Below, in pieces: positions 8,758 through 17,090 of a stretch of 43,070 bases of DNA. The first letter of the stretch is position 1. The number at the start of each line of letters is the position of its first letter. The notes below the pieces were generated by a model. That model did not search any database, was not told the origin of the DNA, and was given only the letters and a program-made list of their open reading frames with translations. Source of the stretch: an uncultured Pelagibacteraceae bacterium (GTDB lineage Bacteria; Pseudomonadota; Alphaproteobacteria; Pelagibacterales; AG-422-B15); contig CACFYZ010000008.1 in NCBI GenBank assembly GCA_902570675.1, positions 1 to 43,070 of the forward strand. Direction: 5' to 3'. The position numbers and the translations under genes were made by a program.

Positions 8758-9480
8758 TTATTGTTGATAGTTTAAATAACTGTTTTTATTAAGATATTTA
8801 AAGGGAAGATAAATTAATGTGAATATAATAACTGTTAACACAGCCAAATAAGGAATGTGCAGTGGAGGAGATGGAAATATATCTAAAAGTGTGTTCGCGG
8901 CAGGCGTTATCATTAAATACCAATAATTTACACCTTTAAAGAATTGAGAAATATAAATATTTAGTCCATAAATTATAGGTAATAAACAAACGGCAAACAA
9001 AAGAACTCGTAAAACTGACCACCAGGTTAATTGAACCTTCGTACATACACAGGCATATATTACACAAAGCAGTAATAAACCATGACCGAAATAATAAGTA
9101 ATATACTCTGCATCAGGAAATGAGAAATCCAAATCTGGTGTAATGATTGCAAGGAAATTTCCACTTAATCCAAAAAAATAACCCACTTCGAAAAAAAATT
9201 TAATCTTTGTATACACATATAATCCCATTGATATTGCAGCTATATGGCAAATGTGCAATGGCAATACTTCGTAAATAGAATGATCATAAAATATCACTCG
9301 ATAAAATGGCTTTATTATCTCATGAGAAATTAATATAAAACCAATTAACAAAAAAATTGATCTAGTTAAATTTTTATTATTTATAAATCGAACAAAGAAA
9401 GGAAATAAAATTGAAATAGTCACAATTGTGAAAATTGTTGCCAAATGATGATAACCAAACAAAACAAATTGAGTCGCCAT
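8758..9480 (-). CDS. TIGR02206/YwaF-like integral membrane protein
   Basis: The 240-residue protein has about seven hydrophobic segments. FGYHHLATIFTI at the N-terminus and an EVLPLHICHIAAISM motif near 78-92 resemble the TIGR02206 (YwaF/TMEM164-like) family, whose function is not established. A histidine-rich membrane core and a tyrosine-rich segment (AEYITYYFGHG) are visible. It lies between phoR and the pstS Pho box on the same strand, so it may be co-transcribed with phoR. A phosphate-linked role is inferred from place only. Confidence 0.75.
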   Translation of the reverse strand: MATQFVLFGYHHLATIFTIVTISILFPFFVRFINNKNLTRSIFLLIGFILISHEIIKPFYRVIFYDHSIYEVLPLHICHIAAISMGLYVYTKIKFFFEVGYFFGLSGNFLAIITPDLDFSFPDAEYITYYFGHGLLLLCVIYACVCTKVQLTWWSVLRVLLFAVCLLPIIYGLNIYISQFFKGVNYWYLMITPAANTLLDIFPSPPLHIPYLAVLTVIIFTLIYLPFKYLNKNSYLNYQQ

Positions 9481-9520
9481 ATCTTATTTTAACCAAGATT
9501 TGTTAAACTATTATTGCACC

Positions 9521-10615
9521 TTATGAAATGGGTGCAATAGGCAATTCTACTGAAAATGTACTGCCTTGATTTATTTCACTTTTTATATCTAAATGTCCTC
9601 TGTGCTTATTTAAAATATGTTTAACGATGGTTAACCCTAAACCCGTTCCACCGATTTCTTTTGATCTTGCTGCATCTACACGGTAAAAACGTTCAGTTAA
9701 TCTTGCTAGATGTTTAGGATGAATGCCTTCGCTTTCATCTTTAACGCTGATTTTTGATACAAGTTGTGGAAATAGCTTTTTATTATCACTATAATCAGTT
9801 TGCTTTTTGATTTTTTCTGCCAATATATCTATTGAGCTGTTTAGTTTTCCATATTTAATCGAATTATCTATAATATTTGTAAAGACCTGTACCAACTCAT
9901 CTTCATTTCCCAATACAAATAAACCCTCACTAAGTTGATGGTTGACTCTTATTATAATATTCTTTGTCAATGCGTATTCTTTAAGACTTTCAGCCACATT
10001 ATCTATTGTTTTCAATAAATTAACTTTTTTGGTTGGATGAATATGCTCATCAGACTCTATTTTAGATACGACAATTAAATCATCTATCAGTCTTTTCATG
10101 CGAATTGTTTCTTTATCCATAATACCAAGAAACTTAGACATAGATTTTTGATCATCTTTTGCTGGACCTCTTATAGTCTCCAAAAAACCCATGATTGTAG
10201 CAAGAGGTGTTTTTAGCTCATGACTTACGTTTGCAATGAAAGAAGAGCGTACTCTTTCAATATTTTTTAAAGGAGTTATATTTTTCATGAGAATAACATA
10301 ATTGTCTCTTGTGTTAGTTAATTGGAGATGATTTTTCTCATAACTAATCTCCACATTGTAAAAATTTGTTGATCTAGGTGATAAACTTCCGTACTCACTA
10401 TTATATTCAATTATTTCTGTTTCTTTATTTTTATATACATTTTCTAATGCCTCTAAAACTATTGGGCTTCTAATTAAGTTTGTTATATTTTGACCAGTAT
10501 AATTATTTTCAAATAAATCTATTGAATGGGAATTTTGAAAAACAATTTTTTGATCGGAATCAAGAACGATTATTGCATCTTCTAGCTTATTAAGAATAAA
10601 ACTGATATTTTCCAT
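9521..10615 (-). CDS. phoR: Phosphate regulon sensor histidine kinase PhoR (no membrane anchor)
   Basis: The 364-residue kinase starts directly with a PAS-like domain (about 5-115), then HisKA with phosphoacceptor H132 (NVSHELKTPLA), and a HATPase with N-box NIIDNSIKYG, a G1-like box KDESEGI (usual DxGxGI) and G2 GGTGLGL. The conserved DNGxGI is thus altered to DESEGI. There is no hydrophobic N-terminal segment, and ppx ends four bases upstream, leaving no room for one. Most PhoR proteins are membrane anchored, so this form should be cytosolic, possibly sensing through PhoU or PstB. Pairing with PhoB is inferred from the shared cluster. Confidence 0.9.
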   Translation of the reverse strand: MENISFILNKLEDAIIVLDSDQKIVFQNSHSIDLFENNYTGQNITNLIRSPIVLEALENVYKNKETEIIEYNSEYGSLSPRSTNFYNVEISYEKNHLQLTNTRDNYVILMKNITPLKNIERVRSSFIANVSHELKTPLATIMGFLETIRGPAKDDQKSMSKFLGIMDKETIRMKRLIDDLIVVSKIESDEHIHPTKKVNLLKTIDNVAESLKEYALTKNIIIRVNHQLSEGLFVLGNEDELVQVFTNIIDNSIKYGKLNSSIDILAEKIKKQTDYSDNKKLFPQLVSKISVKDESEGIHPKHLARLTERFYRVDAARSKEIGGTGLGLTIVKHILNKHRGHLDIKSEINQGSTFSVELPIAPIS

Positions 10616-10618
10616 TGA

Positions 10619-12112
10619 TTAAACAAATATAATCTTTTGTGATAATTTTTTGTGCTTTGAAAGCATTAAAATAAATTTATTAAATCTACTGTTTAAAAGT
10701 TCTGAATAGTTTTTTGGGATAGAAAATATCAAATTTGAATCTTTTACATAAATACTGATATTGCTGTAATTAAAATTAGATAATTTTCCAATTTCATATA
10801 CAATTCTTAAGAATAATCCAAGCTCAATACTGCTTAATAATTTATTTTTATTTATAACTTTTCTATAATCTTTTATCTCATTAAGATCTATTCCATTGTG
10901 AAAAACATAAATAACAGTAGCGAGTGTAACTCTGTCAGAATGGCTAAACTTTAATATTTCTGATTTTAATATTTGTTTAAATACAAACAATCCCCTCTCG
11001 TCACGAGCTATACTGTCTCCCGTTGATAAATAACTTATAGAGGATACTCTTATTCTTTTATTTAAATAGGATTTTCTTTTAAAAAAATTATTTGTGAATA
11101 ATTTAATATTCTCATAATTTAAGGCACTATGATTTAATTCGTTAGAAATTGCAGCAACTTTTAATGATTGATATTCAAGCGGATCGCTATTTGAGCTTAA
11201 GCTTAATTTATTAGAAATATAACCTTCTCTGATAGCTGTGTATGAAATAACTACTTGCTTAGCAGAGGCCTTATTTATTATTTCCATCGCGACCTTGGCT
11301 GCGTATCGTATAAATGGTGTTTTATCTTTTGTAATTAATGAATATTGTTGCAAATCCTTTTTTTTAAAATTTGAAACTTCTTCAAGCATTGATACAAAGT
11401 TGTCAAAATCAGGTTTGAAATGATGAATGACTTTGAGAGGATAGCTGTACTTATCAAAATATAATTTAACTAAAGCTCTCCACGTGCCGCCTGTAAGGAT
11501 TACCCTTTTAAACTTATTTTCATTAAGCCATTCAGTATGCCGTAGAGAGTTTTTGAATTTTTCTATTATTTTTTTATTTTTAGTTTTTGCTCTGTGAACA
11601 CCTAGAGGCAAAGACAATGTATTCATTATTTCTTTCTTTTTAACTTCTGCGAGTTCTAAGCTGCCACCGCCGAGATCGGCAACGAGACCACTTGATTTTT
11701 TTAGGCCAACAATACACCCCATGGCAGAAAATTTTGCTTCTTCATCGCCAGTTAATACATGTATTTTCTTTTTAAAAATATTTTCTACATCAGCAACAAA
11801 TGATTCTCTATTTTTAGCAACACGGACAGCTTCTGTTGCAAAAATTTCAAAATTTTTAATATTTGATGAGTCTATCAATTCCTTTATATAATAGAACGCA
11901 TTCATTGCTCTTTTTATAGAGTCTTTATTAAGCTTATTGTTTTTAATTAGATCTTTACCTAACCCACATGAAATTTTTTTATTAAAAATAGCTATCTGAT
12001 TATACCTAAAGTTTTCAAAAATTTGAAAACGAACTGTATCAGAGCCAATATCGATTATTGCAATACGTTCGTCTTTAAAAAATAATTTTTTTTTGGGGAT
12101 TAAATTATTCAT
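10619..12112 (-). CDS. ppx: Exopolyphosphatase / guanosine pentaphosphatase family protein (Ppx)
   Basis: The 497-residue ASKHA-fold protein has the phosphate-1 loop IAIIDIGSDTVRFQIFE (about 17-33), the phosphate-2 motif GLVADLGGGSLEL near 141-153 and a C-terminal HD-like helical region. It releases phosphate from polyphosphate ends, and GppA activity on pppGpp is possible. The start overlaps the ppk1 end by eight bases, so synthesis and breakdown enzymes are translationally linked, and phoR follows after three bases. It is lysine- and asparagine-rich, as its neighbours are. Confidence 0.93.
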   Translation of the reverse strand: MNNLIPKKKLFFKDERIAIIDIGSDTVRFQIFENFRYNQIAIFNKKISCGLGKDLIKNNKLNKDSIKRAMNAFYYIKELIDSSNIKNFEIFATEAVRVAKNRESFVADVENIFKKKIHVLTGDEEAKFSAMGCIVGLKKSSGLVADLGGGSLELAEVKKKEIMNTLSLPLGVHRAKTKNKKIIEKFKNSLRHTEWLNENKFKRVILTGGTWRALVKLYFDKYSYPLKVIHHFKPDFDNFVSMLEEVSNFKKKDLQQYSLITKDKTPFIRYAAKVAMEIINKASAKQVVISYTAIREGYISNKLSLSSNSDPLEYQSLKVAAISNELNHSALNYENIKLFTNNFFKRKSYLNKRIRVSSISYLSTGDSIARDERGLFVFKQILKSEILKFSHSDRVTLATVIYVFHNGIDLNEIKDYRKVINKNKLLSSIELGLFLRIVYEIGKLSNFNYSNISIYVKDSNLIFSIPKNYSELLNSRFNKFILMLSKHKKLSQKIIFV

Positions 12113-14234
12113 AATGCATCAGAGAGAGTAGTTTCTTAGGCTTTCTATTTCCTTTTAATTTTCCTCTACCTGACAAACTTGGATTTGACATGAAGTATTT
12201 ATGTGCATTAAACGTCTTACCTTTTTGTTTAACTCTTTTGTATGTACCATCATCGTTCATTATCCACGTTTGCTCATTATCTAGGAAATTGGCAACCATT
12301 ATTTGATTCAGTATTTGCTCATGGACAGTGGAGTTCTTTATGGGGGTTAATATTTCAACTCTTCTATCCAGATTTCTAGGCATAAGATCAGCTGATCCAA
12401 TTAAAACGGTGTTGTTTTTTGATGGTATATTAGATTCGTTTGCAAAACAGAAGATTCTAGCATGCTCTAAATATCGGCCAATGATACTTTTAACAACAAT
12501 ATTTTCAGAAAGTTTTTTAACTCCTGGTCTTAAGCAGCAAATTCCTCTAATGAATAATTCAATTTTTACTCCCGCTGCAGAAGCCTCATAAAGCTTGGAG
12601 ATCATTTGAGGGTCAACCAAAGAGTTCATTTTAAGCCAGATACCAGATGGTTTACTTTTCTTTGCATTTTTAATTTCATTATCAATCATTGCATTAATTT
12701 GATTTCGCATTGCGGGTGGAGAGAGCACTATATCATTTAATTTCATTGGAGAAGCATACCCAGTCATGTAATTAAAGATTCTTTCAATATCTTTGCAGAT
12801 TTTTTCATCTGCCGTAAATAATGACAGGTCTTCATAAGTTTTAGCATTTTTTGGATGATAGTTTCCTGTGCCTACATGTACATAGCTTTTTAATTTGCCT
12901 GCTTCTCTTCTGATAATTAGACTTGCCTTTGCATGCGTTTTCAATTGAGCGAAACCATATACAATTTGAACTCCTGATTTCTCCATTTGATTGGCTAGAG
13001 CTAAATTAGATTCCTCATCAAATCTTGCTTTGATTTCAACAACAGCTGTAACACTCTTGCCGTTATCTGCTGCTTTTGTGAGGGCTTTTATAATAGGACT
13101 ATCAGCAGTGGTTCTGTAAATCGTTTGTTTAATAGCTACTACTTTTGGATCTATAGCAGCCTGATTTAAATAATCAACTACAACATCAAAAGTTTCATAT
13201 GGATGATGGACAACAAAATCTTTTGATCTGATGGCAGCAAAACAATTATTATCAAATTGCTTTAACCTTTCAACAGGTCTTGATATGAAATTTTTAAATT
13301 TTAATTTTGGTCTATTTAAATTATGAATCTGCGATAAATCTTGTAAACCAACATGCTTTGATAGAGCAATGACTTGCGCATCTTTAAGATTCAAATTTTT
13401 TTTTAAAAAGTTTTTCTTTTTAGATGATATGTTTTTTAAAATTTCTAGCCTTACTATTTCCCCTCTTTTTCTTTTTGTTAAAGCTTTTTCAAAATATTTA
13501 ATAACATCTTCATCATCCTCATATTCGTAATCGATATCACTGTCTCTTATAACTCTGAATATTGCACTATCCAACAATTTAGAATTTGGGAATAGATCTT
13601 TAAAAAAATATCTAATAATATCTTCAACAAATAAATAGTATTCTTTTTTACCTTCTTGAATAAACACAAGTCTGTTTAATGCTCGCGGAATAATGATTAC
13701 CGAATTAAACGGTTTATTTGAACCTCCTGCCACTAAACTCAATGAAATACACAGTCCTTCATTTGGAATAAATGGAAATGGATGCACTGGGTCAATTGAA
13801 ATTGGCGTTAATATAGGCAGTATTTCTTCATTAAAAAGTTTCTTTAGATTTTTTCTCAATCTTATATTTAATTTATTAGGCGTAATATGAATTATTTTTT
13901 CTGCATTTAATTCTCTAACAAGCTTTCTAAAAGAAACATCCTGACTCTTAAATATTTTTGCAGATGCATTTTGTGCTGCTTTTAATTGCTGATGTCCAGT
14001 CATGCCGTCATGGCTTATTTTGTTTGGATTATTTTCTATTTCATCCAAAAGACTTGGTATTCTTACCATATAAAATTCGTCCAGATTACTTGCAGAAATT
14101 GAGAGAAAATTAACTCTTTCGATTAACGGCACTTTAGCATCATTAGCCTCATCTAAAACTCTTTGGTTAAAAAGAAGCCATGATAATTCTCTGTTTAAGA
14201 ACTTATTGTCTGAATTTGTATTTTTTCTTATCAT
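12105..14234 (-). CDS. ppk1: Polyphosphate kinase 1
   Basis: The 709-residue product of the ATG at 14234 starts close to the conserved FLNRELSWLLFNQRVL block, as family members do; an upstream in-frame start at 14342 would add 36 unlike residues inside the divergent gene, so it is rejected. Phospholipase-D-like catalytic domains carry LKTHAKASL and RYLEHARIFCF, holding the two active-site histidines known from E. coli PPK (H435 and H592 there), plus YVHVGTGNYHPKNA. It makes polyphosphate from ATP reversibly. It starts the minus-strand Pho array, with ppx overlapping its end. Confidence 0.95.
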   Translation of the reverse strand: MIRKNTNSDNKFLNRELSWLLFNQRVLDEANDAKVPLIERVNFLSISASNLDEFYMVRIPSLLDEIENNPNKISHDGMTGHQQLKAAQNASAKIFKSQDVSFRKLVRELNAEKIIHITPNKLNIRLRKNLKKLFNEEILPILTPISIDPVHPFPFIPNEGLCISLSLVAGGSNKPFNSVIIIPRALNRLVFIQEGKKEYYLFVEDIIRYFFKDLFPNSKLLDSAIFRVIRDSDIDYEYEDDEDVIKYFEKALTKRKRGEIVRLEILKNISSKKKNFLKKNLNLKDAQVIALSKHVGLQDLSQIHNLNRPKLKFKNFISRPVERLKQFDNNCFAAIRSKDFVVHHPYETFDVVVDYLNQAAIDPKVVAIKQTIYRTTADSPIIKALTKAADNGKSVTAVVEIKARFDEESNLALANQMEKSGVQIVYGFAQLKTHAKASLIIRREAGKLKSYVHVGTGNYHPKNAKTYEDLSLFTADEKICKDIERIFNYMTGYASPMKLNDIVLSPPAMRNQINAMIDNEIKNAKKSKPSGIWLKMNSLVDPQMISKLYEASAAGVKIELFIRGICCLRPGVKKLSENIVVKSIIGRYLEHARIFCFANESNIPSKNNTVLIGSADLMPRNLDRRVEILTPIKNSTVHEQILNQIMVANFLDNEQTWIMNDDGTYKRVKQKGKTFNAHKYFMSNPSLSGRGKLKGNRKPKKLLSLMHYE

Positions 14235-14244
14235 TATTAAAGTG

Positions 14245-14760
14245 ATGAAGCATTTATATCTATTGAGACACGCTAAATCAAGTTGGGATGATCCTAGTTT
14301 AACTGATTTTGAGAGACCTCTTTCAAAAAGAGGAAAAAACAATTGTAATAAAATTGAAACATTTCTTTCACAAAAAAAAATAATACCTGATATTTCCTAT
14401 GTTTCATCTGCAAGAAGAACTGTCGACACATTTAATTTAGTTCTTGGAAAAACACTAAGGACAAGCTCGAAGATTGTTTTTAGCAAGAAATTATATTTAT
14501 GTGACGAAATCTACCTTTTTGACTTAATCAAAAACACTGAAAATAATTATTCAAATCTTTTAATTGTTAATCATGAACCAACAATTCGAAATTTAACAAT
14601 TGATTTAAGTGCGCCCTCTCAAGATGAGAAATATTTAAATATTAAAAATAAATTTCCTACAGGAAGTCTTGCAATACTCAAATCTGATTTAAAAGATTGG
14701 AGTGAATTAAAATATAATTCATTTAAAGTTACAGATTTTGTTCGACCTAGATTCTTATAG
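14245..14760 (+). CDS. SixA-like histidine phosphatase
   Basis: The 171-residue protein begins MKHLYLLRHAKSSWDD, the RHG-type catalytic motif (R8-H9) of the phosphoglycerate-mutase superfamily in its SixA form. Other visible parts are SSARRTVDTF with a second arginine pair and VNHEPTIRNL with the second catalytic histidine. The ATG at 14245 is chosen over an upstream TTG at 14206 because the family begins right at this motif. Its start codon is 10 bp from the divergent ppk1 start. SixA removes phosphate from phosphohistidine domains in E. coli; the target here is unknown. Confidence 0.88.
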   Translation: MKHLYLLRHAKSSWDDPSLTDFERPLSKRGKNNCNKIETFLSQKKIIPDISYVSSARRTVDTFNLVLGKTLRTSSKIVFSKKLYLCDEIYLFDLIKNTENNYSNLLIVNHEPTIRNLTIDLSAPSQDEKYLNIKNKFPTGSLAILKSDLKDWSELKYNSFKVTDFVRPRFL

Positions 14761-14907
14761 ATTATATTGATGCAGCGTAATCAATTATGCCATTTTTGAA
14801 TTTTTATTAATACATCGTTATCGGAGGATGATTTTATCCAATTATTAATTTTTTATTTCAAATTCATTAAGATGATTACTGTATAAAAAAATTTTTTTGA
14901 AGTGTTG

Positions 14908-15915
14908 TTATTTTGCAACGCGTGATACAGTTTGATGTGACAAAAACAGCTTAGAAACCTCATGCCAATCAAATTTTTTACTATAATTTATACAATCTGT
15001 ACGACTCACTTTTTTCGCCTTATCAATTGAATTAATTAAATTATGATCAAGACAATTATGTTTAAAATTATCAAAAACATCAATTGGACCTGGAACAGGA
15101 TATGCGGCCACGGGAAGTCCACTGGCGAGAGCCTCAATCATGACCATTCCAAACGTATCTGTTTTACTTGGAAATACAAAAATATCTGAAGATGCATAGT
15201 ACTGGGCCAGTTCACTTCCTTTCTTCACTCCTACAAAAACTGCATCAGTATATTTTTTTTCTAGTTTTTTCTTAGAGGGTCCATCACCTACAAGTAATTT
15301 TGTACCTTTTAAATTTAATTTAAGAAAATCCTCTAGCGATTTTTCCTTAGATATTCTTCCTACATATAAATAAATTGGTTTTTCTAATTTGAGATCAATC
15401 TTTTTTTTCGGATGAAAGGCTTCAATATCAACACCCCTGGACCATTTAACTGTTCTTTTAATTCCATGTGAATTAAGTTCATCTATAATTGAATTAGAAG
15501 ATACCATTACTGCGCTAGAATTTTTGTGAAACCATTTCAAAATTTTATATGTAAAAGATACAGGTATCTTAGCTATCGTGTTTATATATTCAGGAAATTT
15601 TGTACAATACGAGGTTGTAAACGCATAATTATTCTTTGAACAATAATTCCTAACCGCTAAGCCAATAGGTCCCTCTGTAGCAACGTGTATAAAGTCAGGC
15701 TTAAACTTCTCAATGATCACGCCAATTTTGAACCAATGATTAATCGCAAGTTTTATTTCAGGATAAATAATCAGTGGAATTGTAATAAATTGATCTGGAG
15801 TTATGTACCTAACCTCATGTCCTTGACTTGTAAGTTTATTACCAAGTGTTTGATAAGTTCTAACAACACCATTTATTTGAGGGAGCCATGCGTCTGATGC
15901 GATGAGTATTTTCAA
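14908..15915 (-). CDS. agt: GT4-family glycosyltransferase, Agt-like lipid glycosyltransferase
   Basis: The 335-residue GT-B protein starts MKILIASDAWLPQINGVVRT, as in MgtA/Agt-type enzymes, with a donor-site block LYVGRISKEKSLEDFLK near 185-201 and the EX7E region FGMVMIEALASGLPVAAYPVPGP near 250. It directly follows plcP (stop and start abut at 15915/15916). In Agrobacterium, Sinorhizobium and SAR11 the plcP-linked glycosyltransferase adds sugars to diacylglycerol to make glycolipids when phosphate is scarce. Role assigned mainly from that pairing; the sugar donor is not readable from sequence. Confidence 0.8.
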   Translation of the reverse strand: MKILIASDAWLPQINGVVRTYQTLGNKLTSQGHEVRYITPDQFITIPLIIYPEIKLAINHWFKIGVIIEKFKPDFIHVATEGPIGLAVRNYCSKNNYAFTTSYCTKFPEYINTIAKIPVSFTYKILKWFHKNSSAVMVSSNSIIDELNSHGIKRTVKWSRGVDIEAFHPKKKIDLKLEKPIYLYVGRISKEKSLEDFLKLNLKGTKLLVGDGPSKKKLEKKYTDAVFVGVKKGSELAQYYASSDIFVFPSKTDTFGMVMIEALASGLPVAAYPVPGPIDVFDNFKHNCLDHNLINSIDKAKKVSRTDCINYSKKFDWHEVSKLFLSHQTVSRVAK

Positions 15916-16734
15916 TTAACTTAGTACCTTTACGGAGTCCTTATGTTTGTTGATAATTTCATACTTTTCAGCGATATCTTTCCAGAAAAGAATTTCCATT
16001 GATCCATCAAAATTTTCTATCATAAAGGAGCAACTTTCTACCCAGTCCCCATCATTATAGTAATGAACTCCATTTATTATTCGATGTGAAGCATGATGAA
16101 TATGTCCACAAATAACTCCTTTTAGATCTTTCTTTTTTGCATAACCTGCAACTATTTCTTCGTACTTATTAATATAAGAAACAGCATTTTTTACTTTTAA
16201 TTTCAGATACTTTGAAAGCGACCAATATTTCAAACCAAACAATAATCTTAACTGATTAAATCTTCTATTTAGCCATAACGCTAAATCGTATGCGCTAGCG
16301 CCAAGATGGGCTAACCATGGTGCGATATTGATAATTGAGTCAAATTTGTCTCCATGCAGTATAAGATATTCAGATCCATCTACTGTCTTATGTTTGATTT
16401 CATTAACTACTCTAATTTCGCCTAGTGTTATTGGCACAAATTTTCTAACAAGCTCATCATGATTTCCTGATACATAAAACACTTTAGTTCCATGTCGTGC
16501 TTTTCTTAGAATTTTTTGTATTACATCACTGTGACTTTGTGGCCAGTACCATCTATTTTTAAGTCGCCACCCATCTATAATATCTCCAACTAAGTATAGG
16601 TAATCTGATCTGGTATTTTTTAAAAAATCAAGCAACTGTTCAGCTTGACAACCTTTTGACCCTAAATGAATATCTGAAATAAATATGGAACGATATTTTA
16701 AGAGAGGAATAACATTATTTTTTTCGTTGACCAT
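15916..16734 (-). CDS. plcP: Phospholipase C PlcP-type metallophosphoesterase
   Basis: The 272-residue calcineurin-like phosphoesterase has all metal motifs: DIHLG (D21, H23), GDIIDGW (D51, D54), GNHDE (N91, H92), a histidine in LILHGDKFD and CGHIHHASH near the end. It resembles UDP-2,3-diacylglucosamine diphosphatase (LpxH-like) proteins, the family that includes PlcP, which strips head groups from phospholipids during phosphate starvation. Adjacency to the glycosyltransferase and the Pho cluster favours PlcP over an LPS enzyme. The only annotation rival is lpxH. Confidence 0.82.
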   Translation of the reverse strand: MVNEKNNVIPLLKYRSIFISDIHLGSKGCQAEQLLDFLKNTRSDYLYLVGDIIDGWRLKNRWYWPQSHSDVIQKILRKARHGTKVFYVSGNHDELVRKFVPITLGEIRVVNEIKHKTVDGSEYLILHGDKFDSIINIAPWLAHLGASAYDLALWLNRRFNQLRLLFGLKYWSLSKYLKLKVKNAVSYINKYEEIVAGYAKKKDLKGVICGHIHHASHRIINGVHYYNDGDWVESCSFMIENFDGSMEILFWKDIAEKYEIINKHKDSVKVLS

Positions 16735-16814
16735 AAATTTGGTAAAAAAGAATCAATTTTCATTACATTATCAATAATCTATGAAAGATTTGTTAAGCCA
16801 TACGTTCTAGAAAT

Positions 16815-16854
16815 ATGTCATAAAATTTTAATATTCTTGTAATTTTTATGACAA
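16815..16854. promoter_or_regulatory. Possible PhoB-binding dyad upstream of plcP
   Basis: TGTCATAAAA (16816-16825) and TTTTATGACA (16844-16853) are perfect inverted arms 18 bp apart. Read on the plus strand, seven-base units at 16815, 16826, 16837 and 16848 follow an exact 11-bp period with 6, 4, 5 and 4 matches to CTGTCAT. Their orientation points away from plcP, though outer units also read as ATGACAT/TTGTCAT in reverse. It is a plausible but unproven PhoB site about 80-120 bp before the plcP start. Confidence 0.35.
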
Positions 16855-16891
16855 AATTAAAAATTATTATTTGACCATTGAGTAACTAGAC

Positions 16892-16952
16892 AGAAGACTG
16901 AACTTCCTCATTAATCCTCCACTATTCCAAATATAAATGGGGAAGTTCTTCT
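16892..16952. repeat. Imperfect inverted repeat, function unknown
   Basis: AGAAGA plus ACTTCC (16892-16907, with a four-base bulge CTGA) pairs with GGAAGTTCTTCT (16941-16952), giving a 12-bp stem and a 33-base loop. It lies in the non-coding gap between the terminator at 17023 and plcP. It could be part of a leader, a small RNA or a decayed element. Confidence 0.4.
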
Positions 16953-17022
16953 CTTATTTCCATTAAGGTAATTTGTATATTGGGATCATTATAAGAAAAA
17001 AGAGGAAAAATCAGGATTTTAT

Positions 17023-17058
17023 AAAAAAAGACCCGTCCAAGTATAAATTGAACGGGCC
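17023..17058 (-). terminator. Rho-independent terminator after the 17091-18339 gene pair
   Basis: On the minus strand GGCCCGT...ACGGGTC forms the outer stem (17058-17052 with 17036-17030, one mismatch), extended by TTG/CAA pairing, followed immediately by seven Ts (17029-17023). It lies about 30 bp past the stop of the 17091 gene. Confidence 0.85.
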
Positions 17059-17090
17059 CTTAATTTATGAATTGGGTTTGTAAAATTAAC

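Larger units (their letters stand above)
16735..17090. other. 356-bp intergenic region upstream of plcP
   Basis: No convincing gene. It contains, from the plcP side, an AT-rich leader, a dyad with Pho-like half-sites (16815-16854), an unexplained long imperfect inverted repeat (16892-16952) and a minus-strand terminator (17023-17058) for the membrane-protein pair on the right. The plcP promoter must lie here. Confidence 0.6.

Noticed and set aside
14235-14342. Longer ppk1 start adding 36 residues
   Set aside because: The extension lies inside the divergent sixA-like gene, does not resemble the family, and the 14234 start matches the conserved N-terminus.
14885-14898. A7T7 tract after the agt-like gene, considered as a terminator
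   Set aside because: It has no G/C-containing stem; a bare A/T palindrome is expected by chance at this base composition.
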